DNA of 38,921 nucleotides from the NCBI RefSeq assembly GCF_029911635.1, contig NZ_JARYTI010000043.1, forward strand, positions 1 through 38,921. The letters are read 5' to 3'. The notes beneath the pieces are model-generated. The model was not told where the DNA came from. It did no database searches and saw only the letters and a list, made by a program, of their open reading frames with translations. The DNA is from Sphingomonas sp. AR_OL41 (GTDB taxonomy: Bacteria > Pseudomonadota > Alphaproteobacteria > Sphingomonadales > Sphingomonadaceae). The translations under genes were made by a program, and so were the position numbers. This document shows positions 7,769 through 15,270 of the stretch, piece by piece. Within the stretch, counting starts at the first letter, position 1. Each line of letters starts with the position of its first letter.

Positions 7769-8362
7769 ATGACGACCGATCCGCGCATCGATGCCTATAT
7801 TGCCGCCCGCGCCGAATTCGCGCGGCCGATCCTCACGCATCTGCGCGCACGGCTTCATGCCGTCTGCCCCGATGTCGAGGAGACGATCAAATGGGGCATG
7901 CCATTCTTTCTCCATCGCGGCCGGCCGCTCGCCAACATGGCGGCGTTCAAGAGCCATGCCAGCTTCGGCTTCTGGGATCGCGCCGGGATGGGCGCGGGCC
8001 GCGAGCAGGACGGGATGGGACAATTCGGGCGGCTCACATCACTCGCCGACTTGCCCGAGGATAGCGTGCTCGACGCGGCGATCCGCGATGCGGTCGCGCT
8101 CACCGCGACGGAGGATCGGACGAAGCGCGCTGCGCGCCCTGCCAAACCCGAAGCGGAGGTTCCGCCGGCGCTGGCCACCGCCTTGGCTGCCGATGCTGCG
8201 GCCAACGCGAATTTCACCGCCTTCGCGCCGAGTTGCCGGCGCGAATATTGCGAATGGATCGCCGATGCCAAGCGGCCTGAAACGCGCGACAAGCGCGTCG
8301 CCGAGGCGATCGGCTGGCTGCGCGAGGGCAAGAAGCGCAACTGGAAATATGAAAACTGCTGA
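7769..8362 (+). CDS. YdeI/OmpD-associated (DUF1801-like) family protein
   Basis: 197 aa, soluble. The N-terminal domain has the DUF1801/YdhG pattern: 'LRARLHAVCPDVEETIKWGMPFF' near residues 25-47, then 'MAAFKSHASFGFW'. The C-terminal part ('FAPSCRREYCEWIADAKRPETRDKRV', near 150-175, then 'EAIGWLREGKKRNWKYENC') is the YdeI/OmdA extension. GGGAG lies 7-8 bp before the ATG. Members have been linked loosely to stress and bacteriocin protection in enterobacteria, and the biochemical role is unknown. It appears monocistronic. Confidence 0.85.
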   Translation: MTTDPRIDAYIAARAEFARPILTHLRARLHAVCPDVEETIKWGMPFFLHRGRPLANMAAFKSHASFGFWDRAGMGAGREQDGMGQFGRLTSLADLPEDSVLDAAIRDAVALTATEDRTKRAARPAKPEAEVPPALATALAADAAANANFTAFAPSCRREYCEWIADAKRPETRDKRVAEAIGWLREGKKRNWKYENC

Positions 8363-8462
8363 GCGTCGCTGTAGGGTTTCGTCCAGCCCTCTGAGGCATC
8401 GATGATGCGGGACCCGATCCGCTTCGGTTCGTCTTGCGCAGGCGGCGACATGCCGCAGGCCG

Positions 8463-9389
8463 GTGGCGCAACGGCGCGCCAGATTGTTTGGGCGGGTCGG
8501 AAGGTGTTGGCGTATCGTGTGGCGTAATGGAGTGTTGGGGCTGGCGGCGGCGGCCCTGCTGACGACGATCGCCGCATCTCCGGTCGTTGCGCGACCGCGC
8601 CCGGTGCTGCCGATTTCGGCGTTGGTGGTGAATGCCACGACCGGCGGAACGCTCTATGCCGACGCGCCGGGCATGGTGCGCGCGCCGGCATCGCTGACCA
8701 AGATGATGACGATGTTCCTCGCCTTCGAGGCGATGGCCGACGGTCGGCTCAAGCCGAACTCGGCGATCACGATCTCGCGCACGGCGGCGCGCCAGCCGGC
8801 GTCGCGGCTCGGCATCGCCGCGGGCAAGTCGCTGACCTTGCGCAATGCGCTCGGGGTCATTGCCGTCAACTCGTCCAACGACGTTACCGTCGCGCTGGCC
8901 GAGCGGCTCGCCGGCAGCGAAAAGGTCTTTGTCGAGCGGATGAATGCGCGCGCGCAACAACTCGGCATGCGGGACACAAGCTTCGCCAACGCTACCGGCC
9001 TGAAGAACCCCGGCAACCGCACCACCGCGCGCGACATGGCGCGGCTTTCGCTCGCGCTGATCAGGCGCTTCCCCGCCAATTACGCCTATTTCAGCACGCG
9101 CAAGGTGACCTGGCAGACACGCGTCATGCGCAACCATAATCACCTGCTCGGCAAGGTCGCCGGGGTCGATGGCATCAAGACCGGCTACACGGTCGATGCG
9201 GGCTACAACCTCGCCGCGTCTGCCCGGCGCGACGGCAAGCGTATCGTGGTGATCGTACTCGGCGCGCGCACCGCGGCGGCGCGCGATGCGCGGGTCGCCA
9301 ATCTGCTCGAACTCGGCTTCGCGCCGCCAGTGACGAAGCCGGTCGCACCGCGTCCATCGCGCTCGCCCCGCCGCCACGGACAGGGCTGA
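8463..9389 (+). CDS. D-alanyl-D-alanine carboxypeptidase (PBP5/6-type, S11 family)
   Basis: 308 aa from GTG 8463. An alternative GTG at 8517 gives an immediate signal peptide (VWRNGVLGLAAAALL, cleavage near PVVA-RP) and may be the true start. The enzyme trims the terminal D-Ala from peptidoglycan stem peptides in the periplasm. The catalytic set is complete: Ser77-Leu-Thr-Lys80, Ser137-Ser-Asn139 and Lys239-Thr-Gly241 (numbered from 8463). The family's C-terminal beta domain and amphipathic anchor are lacking; instead it ends in a basic Pro/Arg tail, as in several short alphaproteobacterial members. Confidence 0.9.
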   Translation: MAQRRARLFGRVGRCWRIVWRNGVLGLAAAALLTTIAASPVVARPRPVLPISALVVNATTGGTLYADAPGMVRAPASLTKMMTMFLAFEAMADGRLKPNSAITISRTAARQPASRLGIAAGKSLTLRNALGVIAVNSSNDVTVALAERLAGSEKVFVERMNARAQQLGMRDTSFANATGLKNPGNRTTARDMARLSLALIRRFPANYAYFSTRKVTWQTRVMRNHNHLLGKVAGVDGIKTGYTVDAGYNLAASARRDGKRIVVIVLGARTAAARDARVANLLELGFAPPVTKPVAPRPSRSPRRHGQG

Positions 9390-9417
9390 GCGACGATAGC
9401 CTGTCGCGGCGTGGGGA

Positions 9418-9457
9418 TTGACAGCGCTTTCCTGAAAGAGTTACGTTACACCATAAC
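9418..9457 (+). promoter_or_regulatory. Probable exbD promoter with a Zur/Fur-like palindromic box
   Basis: TTGACA (9418-9423) is a perfect -35. At the -10 position lies GTTACGTTACACCATAAC (9440-9457), an imperfect palindrome (12 of 18 positions symmetric). From memory it is similar to the GTTATGTTATAACATAAC-type boxes of proteobacterial Zur. The -10 itself is weak (TTACGT or TACGTT at 17-18 bp). Placement over the -10 fits repression. The assignment to Zur is a guess from similarity. Confidence 0.35.
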
Positions 9458-9473
9458 ATTAGGAGGAGCGGAT

Positions 9474-9923
9474 ATGCCTGTGGCTACCATTTCCTATCGC
9501 GGCGCGTCGCGCCATCGCTTCGTCCCGGCACGCGAGCCTCAGCCGATGTCCGCGCTCAATATCACGCCGTTGATCGACGTCTTGCTCGTCCTGCTCGTGA
9601 TGATGATCCTGACCATTCCCGCCATGACCCACAAGGTGCCGATCGACCTGCCTCGGCCGGGTCCGGTGAACGAATCCGAGATGGTGATCCATCAGCTCGA
9701 TCTCGCCGCCAACGGGGCGCTCCGGCTCGACGGCGCAGCGATAGCGCCGGCTGCACTGCCGGCGCGGCTCGCCGCCCTGAAAGCCGATGCGAAGGCAGAA
9801 CTCCACGTCGCCACCGATCCGCAGGCGCGCTACGACCGCTTCGACGAAACGCTGGCGACGATCAAGCGTGCCGGCATCACCCGGCTCGGTTTTGTCGGCA
9901 ACGAGCGCTACACAGACTTTTGA
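9474..9923 (+). CDS. exbD: ExbD/TolR-family biopolymer transport protein
   Basis: 149 aa, one transmembrane helix. The start has a near-perfect ribosome site (AGGAGG 7-8 bp upstream). The signature 'MSALNITPLIDVLLVLLVMMI' (near residues 22-42, split around the membrane Asp of 'PLIDVLL') carries the essential proton-relay aspartate, followed by a periplasmic domain. ExbD works with ExbB and TonB to energise outer-membrane receptors, but neither partner gene is adjacent. A stand-alone second ExbD is common in sphingomonads with many TonB receptors. Confidence 0.92.
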   Translation: MPVATISYRGASRHRFVPAREPQPMSALNITPLIDVLLVLLVMMILTIPAMTHKVPIDLPRPGPVNESEMVIHQLDLAANGALRLDGAAIAPAALPARLAALKADAKAELHVATDPQARYDRFDETLATIKRAGITRLGFVGNERYTDF

Positions 9924-10016
9924 GCAGGGCTCCGCTGCACGATGCGGCCAATGGCGGAACGTCTCGCGATGCCCGCGCGTTCGCGCAGCCCTGTAACCAT
10001 TTGTCGGGAAAGCGTT

Positions 10017-10658
10017 GTGCGCCTCCTCATCGTCCTGCCGGTCCTGCTTGCCGCCGCCTGCTCGCCCTCGGGTGAACAGGCGGCGCAGCGCGCGATCGAT
10101 ATCAACGCCGCGGCCGAGGCCGGTCGCCATGATGTCGCCAATCACGCCGCCGCGGTGAGCGCGTCTCCCGCGCCGATCGCGTCGGCATCGCCGATGCAAG
10201 CCGCTTTACCCCCCGTCGCACCGCCCGAGCCCGGCACGCCGGGCGGGTTGCCCAAGGGTGGCGTGGTGTCGGAAGGCAAGTTCACCCCCGACAGCGCGCA
10301 AGGTGCTGCCGATGTCGTGCAGACCTATTATGCGCTGCTCGGCGAGGGGCGATATCGCGAGGCACACGCACTGTGGGACGATGATGGCCGCGCCTCGGGG
10401 ATGAGTGTCGATGCCTTCGTCGCCAGCTTCGCCCGCTACAGCGAATATCATGCGCAGATCGGCGCGCCGGGCAGGGTCGATGCCGGCGCGGGACAACGCT
10501 ACGTCACCGTCCCCGTCGTCCTCTATGGCCGCCTCAAGGCCAATGCCGCGCCCTACCATGCCAGCGGTACGGTCACGCTGCACCGCGCCGGCGATGTCGA
10601 TGGCGCAACGCCCGCGCAAAAGCGCTGGCACCTGCGGGATATTGCGCTGAACCCCTGA
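10017..10658 (+). CDS. Putative lipoprotein, unknown function
   Basis: 213 aa from GTG 10017, chosen because it is preceded by GGGAAAG and begins a compact signal peptide (RLLIVLPVLLAAAC) with lipobox AAAC. An Ala/Pro-rich linker (residues about 40-85) leads to a C-terminal domain. There, 'AADVVQTYYALLGEGRYREAHALW' (near 103-126) and 'YVTVPVVLYGRL' suggest an NTF2/SnoaL-like or DUF4878-like cone fold. No active-site motif stands out. It ends 7 bp before a convergent small membrane-protein gene. Confidence 0.8.
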   Translation: MRLLIVLPVLLAAACSPSGEQAAQRAIDINAAAEAGRHDVANHAAAVSASPAPIASASPMQAALPPVAPPEPGTPGGLPKGGVVSEGKFTPDSAQGAADVVQTYYALLGEGRYREAHALWDDDGRASGMSVDAFVASFARYSEYHAQIGAPGRVDAGAGQRYVTVPVVLYGRLKANAAPYHASGTVTLHRAGDVDGATPAQKRWHLRDIALNP

Positions 10659-10665
10659 GCGCCGT

Positions 10666-10869
10666 TCAGCCGCCGATCGCATTGGCGAGGACGGCAAGGT
10701 CGTCCTGGTCGACCGCAACCCCGGTCGCGTCGCTCGTTGCTGCGGCTTGCTGGTTTGCCGGTGTATCGTGACCCGGCGCGGCGCTCGCCACATCATAGGC
10801 GGTCCAAAGTACGCCGCCCGCCCATAACAGGGCCGCCCAACGACTGCGGAAGATCTTCGATGAGGGCAT
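10666..10869 (-). CDS. Small single-pass membrane protein, unknown function
   Basis: 67 aa from ATG 10869, with a GAGG-type ribosome site just upstream. A basic start (PSSKIFRSR) is followed by one hydrophobic helix (WAALLWAGGVLWTAYDVASA, residues about 10-29) and then a polar Ala/Asp-rich tail ending 'DDLAVLANAIGG'. The longer frame back to 10995 lacks support. No family recognised. It is divergent from the cytochrome c' gene across a region with two GGTTAACGC repeats. Confidence 0.5.
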   Translation of the reverse strand: MPSSKIFRSRWAALLWAGGVLWTAYDVASAAPGHDTPANQQAAATSDATGVAVDQDDLAVLANAIGG

Positions 10870-10890
10870 GTCCTCATGATGCGCGCCCGC

Positions 10891-10923
10891 GGTTAACGCC
10901 ACGCTCGCGGGCCCGGTTAACGC
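10891..10923. promoter_or_regulatory. Paired GGTTAACGC direct repeats between divergent genes
   Basis: The 9-mer GGTTAACGC occurs at 10891-10899 and again at 10915-10923, 24 bp apart, each containing the palindrome GTTAAC. They lie between the small membrane-protein gene and the cytochrome c' gene. The TTAAC core resembles a CtrA half-site, but the spacing does not match the usual CtrA box. Function unknown. Confidence 0.3.
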
Positions 10924-10997
10924 GGCCGCCACCGCTTGCGGATCGGCACGCCTCGGCCTAGCCTCGGGCTCACCGGGAGCATGGAAGGAAACCACAC

Positions 10998-11471
10998 ATG
11001 GGCAATCACTTGAGCAAGATGAAACCCCTGATGCTTGCCGGGCTGGCGCTTGGCGCGACGGTGCTCGTCGCAGCCGGCGGCGATCAGTCCGGTGACGCCG
11101 TCATTCCCGCGCGCCAGGCCGCCTTTCGCATGTCGGGTACGCTGTTCGGCGGGATGAAGCCGGCGATCGATCGCGGCGACGACGTCAAGACGCTCGTTCC
11201 TGCCGCCAAGGCGCTGGCTGGCTGGGCGCACACGCTGCCCGGTCTGTTTACGCCGGGGAGCGACGGTGCCGGCACCAAGGCATTGCCCAATGTGTGGAGC
11301 GACAAGGCCGGCTTCGCCAAGGCGGCGAGCGCCTATGCCGATGCCGCTGACAAACTCGTCGCGCTGGCCGCTGCAGGCGATCAGCCCGGCGTCGCGGCGC
11401 AATGGGCGGTGGTACGGCAGAACTGCAAGGCATGCCATGACGTCTATCACGCGCCGATGCCGCCGCATTAG
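10998..11471 (+). CDS. Cytochrome c' (c-type, C-terminal haem site)
   Basis: 157 aa with an N-terminal signal peptide (MKPLMLAGLALGATVLVAAGG, starting near residue 8, about 20 long), so periplasmic. The single haem-binding motif Cys143-Lys-Ala-Cys146-His147 lies close to the C-terminus, as expected for the four-helix-bundle cytochrome c' family. 'QAAFRMSGTLFGGMKPAI' near residue 40 is the first helix. Cytochromes c' bind NO and CO and are linked to nitrosative stress. AAGGAA precedes the start. Confidence 0.88.
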   Translation: MGNHLSKMKPLMLAGLALGATVLVAAGGDQSGDAVIPARQAAFRMSGTLFGGMKPAIDRGDDVKTLVPAAKALAGWAHTLPGLFTPGSDGAGTKALPNVWSDKAGFAKAASAYADAADKLVALAAAGDQPGVAAQWAVVRQNCKACHDVYHAPMPPH

Positions 11472-11680
11472 TCGCTGGCGGGCGGTGGATCTTCGGGCTT
11501 GTGTTGCGCGGCATCCGACGCCGCTTGCGCGATCGACTGGGCCGAGCCCGACGCCGCTTTGGGCGTCAGCGTGACCGCCACGCCGTCGGGCCCGTCGACC
11601 AGGACGAATCCCTGTTCGGCCACCGCGTCCATCGGAACGTCGTGCGGTGGAACTCCGGTTGCGCTGTGCTGGTTTGTCAT
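11468..11680 (-). CDS. Small soluble protein, unknown function
   Basis: 70 aa from ATG 11680. It begins 'MTNQHSATGVPPHDVPMDA', then has a short strand-rich core 'EQGFVLVDGPDGVAVTLTP' (residues about 20-38) and an Ala/Pro-rich tail. No signal peptide or membrane helix. It overlaps the cytochrome c' stop by 4 bp tail-to-tail and is divergent from the Crp/Fnr gene, 44 bp away. The coding periodicity looks real and the size is typical of conserved sphingomonad hypotheticals, but no homologue function is known to me. Confidence 0.5.
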   Translation of the reverse strand: MTNQHSATGVPPHDVPMDAVAEQGFVLVDGPDGVAVTLTPKAASGSAQSIAQAASDAAQHKPEDPPPASD

Positions 11681-11724
11681 GGCGAGACAACGAGGCCGGT
11701 GAAAGTCGGTTCCAGGAGACATAT

Positions 11725-12432
11725 GTGATCATCGACCTGTTTCTGCGCACCCATCACAAGCCGGTGCTCGACGCGGCCGAGCGCGACGCGCTCGAGGCGG
11801 CCTTTGTCCGCACGCAGGACTTTACCGCCAAGCAGATCGTCGTCCGCGAGCAGGTGCCGCTCACCCAGTGCACCTTGCTGCTCGACGGCTTCGTCGAGCG
11901 CTACAAGGATCTGCCCGACGGTCGGCGCCAGATTCTCGCCATCCATGTCCCCGGCGATTTCGTCGACCTGCACAGCTATCCGCTCAAGAAGCTCGAACAT
12001 TCGGTCGCCGCCTTGACCGCGATCCGCGTTGCCTTCGTGCCGCATGAGGCGGTGCGCGCGCTGACCAAGACCTCGGCGACGCTGACCGAATTGCTGTGGC
12101 GCTCGACGCTCATCGACGCCGCGATCAACCGCGAATGGATCGTCTCGGTCGGCGCGCGCGGCGCTGCCGTGCGGCTCGCGCATCTGTTCTGCGAGATGAA
12201 CGTCCGGCTGCAACGCATCGGGCTGAGCGACGGCAAGCGCTTCGTCTTCCCCGTCACCCAGATCGATCTCGCCGACGCGACCGGCCTCACCGCGGTTCAC
12301 GCCAACCGCATGCTGCGCCAATTGCGCGAAGACGGCCTGGTCGAATTCCGCGGCGGCGAAGTCTTCATCCCCGATGCCGATGCGCTGCGCCGCTTTGCCG
12401 GGTTCGACCCGGGCTATCTATTCATCGATTGA
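11725..12432 (+). CDS. Crp/Fnr-family transcriptional regulator
   Basis: 235 aa from GTG 11725, with AGGAG 6 bp upstream. An N-terminal cyclic-nucleotide-binding-like beta barrel spans roughly residues 10-125 ('IHVPGDFVDLHSY' near 73). A long dimer helix follows, then a C-terminal Crp-type winged helix-turn-helix (residues about 177-215, 'TQIDLADATGLTAVHANRMLRQL'). There is no Cys cluster of the FNR Fe-S type at the N-terminus, so it is not an obvious oxygen sensor. Its ligand and targets cannot be inferred. Confidence 0.9.
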   Translation: MIIDLFLRTHHKPVLDAAERDALEAAFVRTQDFTAKQIVVREQVPLTQCTLLLDGFVERYKDLPDGRRQILAIHVPGDFVDLHSYPLKKLEHSVAALTAIRVAFVPHEAVRALTKTSATLTELLWRSTLIDAAINREWIVSVGARGAAVRLAHLFCEMNVRLQRIGLSDGKRFVFPVTQIDLADATGLTAVHANRMLRQLREDGLVEFRGGEVFIPDADALRRFAGFDPGYLFID

Positions 12433-12513
12433 CGATGGCGGTGTAAGGGGCGGGTGTCGACGGGCCTCCCGCCCGTCGATCGGCATGTTGCCGACAATGC
12501 CCGAGGAACGCCG

Positions 12514-13308
12514 ATGACCGCGACGCGCGATATGCTCGATGCCCTGTCGGTCCGGATCGAGCCGGGCGTGACCTTCGGCCATCCCGATCCGCGCGAGGTG
12601 ATGATCGAACCGCCCGTGCTGATCCGGCCCGGCATCTACGACATCGACTTCATCGGCGCCTTCACCTTCATGGGCGGGCGCCAGACCGAGTTGCGGCACA
12701 TTTCGATGGTCGGCCGCTTCTGCTCGATCGCCTATAACATCATGGCCGGCGTCGAGGAGCACCCATACGACTTCCTGTCGCCCAGCCCGATGTTCCAGGG
12801 CGCGTTCGACTGGCGCCAGGCCGATCGCTTCCGTGCCGAAAATCGCGACATTCTCGATCATGCCGCACACATCTGGTGGCAGCGCCGCGACGCGCAGTTC
12901 CACCGTATCCGCATCGGCAGCGACGTCTGGATCGGCGAGGGCGCGCTCATCCGGCGCGGCGTCACGATCGGCGACGGCGCGGTCATCGCCGCGCGCGCGC
13001 TCGTCAACAAGGACGTGCCGCCCTACGCCATTGTCGGCGGCACGCCGGCGCGGATTCTGCGCTATCGCTTCGAGCCGGCCGTGGTCGCCGCGCTGCTCGA
13101 GCTCACCTGGTGGAACTATGGCCTCAGCGCGCTCGACGGCGTCGACATGTCGAACGTCAACCAGGCGATCGACCGCATCGCCACCAACATCGCCTTAGGC
13201 CGCGCGCAGATCTACGAGACGCCGCTCGTCCGGCTCGACGGGTCGGGCGAGGCGAGCATGGTGCGCTATGACCGTGATGCGGGTGGGTTCGTTGAAGTGG
13301 ACGCGTGA
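12514..13308 (+). CDS. CatB-like xenobiotic/hexapeptide-repeat acetyltransferase
   Basis: 264 aa from ATG 12514 (GAGGAA 6 bp upstream). It has left-handed beta-helix hexapeptide repeats, clearest at 'IRIGSDVWIGEGALIRRGVT' and 'IGDGAVIAARALVNKDVPPY' (residues about 130-172). An inserted loop carries the probable catalytic His83 ('EEHPYDFLS'), a position equivalent to the CatB/Vat His. 'AIVGGTPARILRYRF' follows. Relatives O-acetylate antibiotics, sugars or small alcohols. An 80-residue C-terminal extension is longer than in classic Vat enzymes. Substrate unknown. Confidence 0.87.
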   Translation: MTATRDMLDALSVRIEPGVTFGHPDPREVMIEPPVLIRPGIYDIDFIGAFTFMGGRQTELRHISMVGRFCSIAYNIMAGVEEHPYDFLSPSPMFQGAFDWRQADRFRAENRDILDHAAHIWWQRRDAQFHRIRIGSDVWIGEGALIRRGVTIGDGAVIAARALVNKDVPPYAIVGGTPARILRYRFEPAVVAALLELTWWNYGLSALDGVDMSNVNQAIDRIATNIALGRAQIYETPLVRLDGSGEASMVRYDRDAGGFVEVDA

Positions 13309-13446
13309 TCGACGGTGCGTGGTTCCCCGTCTTAGCTGGTGAGCTTACTTCGCCTCCTCGGACAATTTACGTAGATATTCCACCACCAAGGGTGCCAGCA
13401 AAGATCGAGCACCCAAAGTGTCCCAAGAAAGGTGGCCGCCGTTGAA

Positions 13447-13800
13447 ATGGTGAATATTTCAAAAGAAAGTCGAGCTTTCGTGCAGTTTAGGATGACCCCA
13501 TGGATAATTGCGGGGGCGTTAATCATAGCTTCTTGTGAGCGCAAATCCGAAAATTGCCCCTATTTGGAGAAATTTTTGAAAAATGACCCTGAAATTCTCG
13601 CCAGAGCTGCGCTCATTCGTGGAGATCGGCGACCTATGGCAATTATGGGGTATGGGCCGACGATTGTTGGCCGTGATAACGGCGTCAGGCCCGTGATAAT
13701 CGTTAAAGAAACGGGTGAAAATGTTGGGCGTGGTTGCATTAATGCGCAGCGGAAGGTTGTGTATTTTATACAAAAATACAATGACATAGTATCAAAATGA
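13447..13800 (+). CDS. AT-rich orphan lipoprotein, unknown function
   Basis: 117 aa from ATG 13447; GTG 13432 and ATG 13492 are other in-frame starts, and 13492 (MTPWIIAGALIIASC) is a compact lipoprotein signal by itself. The lipobox is IASC. The mature domain includes 'NCPYLEKFLKNDPEILARAA', a conserved-looking 'MAIMGYGPTIVGR' and a second pair of Cys spaced along the chain. Codon use is strikingly AT-rich compared with all neighbours, suggesting recent acquisition. No family recognised. Confidence 0.6.
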   Translation: MVNISKESRAFVQFRMTPWIIAGALIIASCERKSENCPYLEKFLKNDPEILARAALIRGDRRPMAIMGYGPTIVGRDNGVRPVIIVKETGENVGRGCINAQRKVVYFIQKYNDIVSK

Positions 13801-14218
13801 GAACGTAGCAGATTGCCGGCTGCAATTCGGCCAGTTTGCAGCGCTCAGCAACTATACAGCTCCGACGTTTCGTAAGTATCGCGAACGAAATAATTATGTT
13901 AGCGCTCGGCCAAGGCGTCCGACTTAGCCTCCTCACCGCAAAGCGTTCGCAACAAGAACGGATGGTCCACTCACCTGCAACGGGATCTGCACCCCGGAAG
14001 GGTAACCCTGTCCAAACGCTACTGTCCGTTGCGCCGATTGCGGTCAATTTCCGCCAGAACATTCACGGTGATTCAATCTCGCCCTGATCTATGGCTGATC
14101 TCCGCCATGCCTCCACCAGCCATTTTCCACTCCAATCGGCCTCCCGCAGTTGCTCGCGACTTGCTGCGCGCGGCCGCCCTGCGTCGTTTCAATCGCCTGT
14201 TCCAACATCGACATGCGC
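13801..14218. other. AT-richer intergenic stretch without a convincing gene
   Basis: About 420 bp lies between the orphan lipoprotein and the repeat at 14219. The base composition at its left end continues the AT-rich island and returns to normal by about 14100. A minus-strand 98-codon frame (13766-14062) has no ribosome site, an unusual residue mix and runs into the lipoprotein gene, so I do not call it. It may be the remnant of a mobile segment, but no transposase, terminal repeat or integrase is visible. Confidence 0.4.
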
Positions 14219-14285
14219 AAATTCCCTGCCACACGCCGTCAAAAATGTTCAAAATTCCCTGCCAAACCGCCACCGGCAGGGAATT
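14219..14285. repeat. Short AAATTCCCTGCC repeat array with an 11-bp stem hairpin
   Basis: AAATTCCCTGCC occurs at 14219-14230 and 14252-14263, exactly 33 bp apart, and in inverted form GGCAGGGAATT at 14275-14285. The second and third copies form an 11-bp perfect stem with an 11-nt loop. It sits 20 bp beyond the stop of the minus-strand hydrolase gene, so it could end that transcript, although there is no T-run. The 33-bp (11-codon) phase matches a repeat type I recall from sphingomonad intergenic DNA. Confidence 0.55.
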
Positions 14286-14304
14286 CGCGCCGCGCCCGAA
14301 AATC

Positions 14305-14985
14305 CTACCGCGCCGCCTCGCCGAGATAGTGCGCTTGCGCCGCATCGGTCGCGTTGATCGCCAGGATCGAGCGCGCGTCGCTCTGCGCGCGCGGGCGGCC
14401 CTTGCGGTCGCCTGCGGCGTGGATCACGCGTTCGAGCAGTTCCTGCCCCTCCTGCCACCAGCCGATGCCGCTTGCGGCGTTGAGATGGCCTTGTTCGCCT
14501 GCGTCGATGAAGTGGCTGCCCCACGACGCCGCGAGGCTGTGCGCGCGGTCGATCGCGATCCACGGGTCGTCGCGGCTCGCCACGACGATCGAGGGGAAGG
14601 GCAGGGCGGTCAGCGGGGTCGGGTGGAACGCCTTGAGATCGTCGGGTGCTTCGCTGTGGTCGACATCGGCCGGCGCGACGAGCAGCGCGCCGGCCACCGG
14701 CCAGCCATAGGATTGCCGCGTCAGTTCCGCCCACCATGCTACCGCCAGGCAGCCCAGGCTGTGCGCGGCGAGGATCACCGGCGCGCGCGCAGTGCGGATC
14801 GCCTGGTCGAGCTTTGTCACCCAGGCATTGCGGTGCGGCGTGTTCCACATGCCGAGTTCGACGCGCATCGTGTCGGGGCGCGCCGATTCCCACAGGCTCT
14901 GCCAGTGCGAGGGGCCGGAGCCGCCGAGCCCGGGCACGGTGAGGATGGTCGGTTGAACGGGGTCGAAGGGCGAAAATCCACCCAT
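14305..14985 (-). CDS. RBBP9/YdeN-family alpha/beta hydrolase
   Basis: 226 aa from ATG 14985, with a GGAG ribosome site. The family start 'TILTVPGLGGSGPSHWQSLW' (residues about 13-32) is diagnostic. The catalytic triad is visible: Ser76 in 'AAHSLGCLAVAWW', Asp140 in 'ASRDDPW' and His167 in 'EQGHLNA'. These small serine hydrolases are found across bacteria, usually with unknown substrate. It is monocistronic, and a hairpin follows its stop. Confidence 0.92.
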   Translation of the reverse strand: MGGFSPFDPVQPTILTVPGLGGSGPSHWQSLWESARPDTMRVELGMWNTPHRNAWVTKLDQAIRTARAPVILAAHSLGCLAVAWWAELTRQSYGWPVAGALLVAPADVDHSEAPDDLKAFHPTPLTALPFPSIVVASRDDPWIAIDRAHSLAASWGSHFIDAGEQGHLNAASGIGWWQEGQELLERVIHAAGDRKGRPRAQSDARSILAINATDAAQAHYLGEAAR

Positions 14986-15270
14986 GGTCCGTCTCCATTG
15001 TGTCCCGCTCAGGGGGGCGCGGGACGTGAAGGAGACGTGGCCGCGCGAGGTTCTAGGGGACGCCCTGCAGCCACGCCTCCCGCTCCGAAACATATTCCTA
15101 CTAATTTGATGGGCAATAGACGTTGCGCCGAAACGAAGGCAGCGTGCGACGATGCGAAAACGGCGACCCGGCTGGTCGCGAAGTGCGGCCATTTCGTCGC
15201 GCCTTCGCGGTGGAACGGGGCGACAGGGAGTGGGCTTTGCCGTCGCGACTCGGCTGCGCTAGGGCGGGGC

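Noticed and set aside
6059..8023. 654-codon open frame on the minus strand across the MFS, acidic-protein and YdeI-like genes
   Set aside because: It runs antisense through three well-supported genes, is dominated by Arg/His/Ala and shows no domain; it is an effect of high GC content.
13766..14062. 98-codon minus-strand frame in the AT-rich island
   Set aside because: No ribosome site, it overlaps the orphan lipoprotein end, and it shows an odd residue mix. It might be a remnant, but I cannot support it as a gene.
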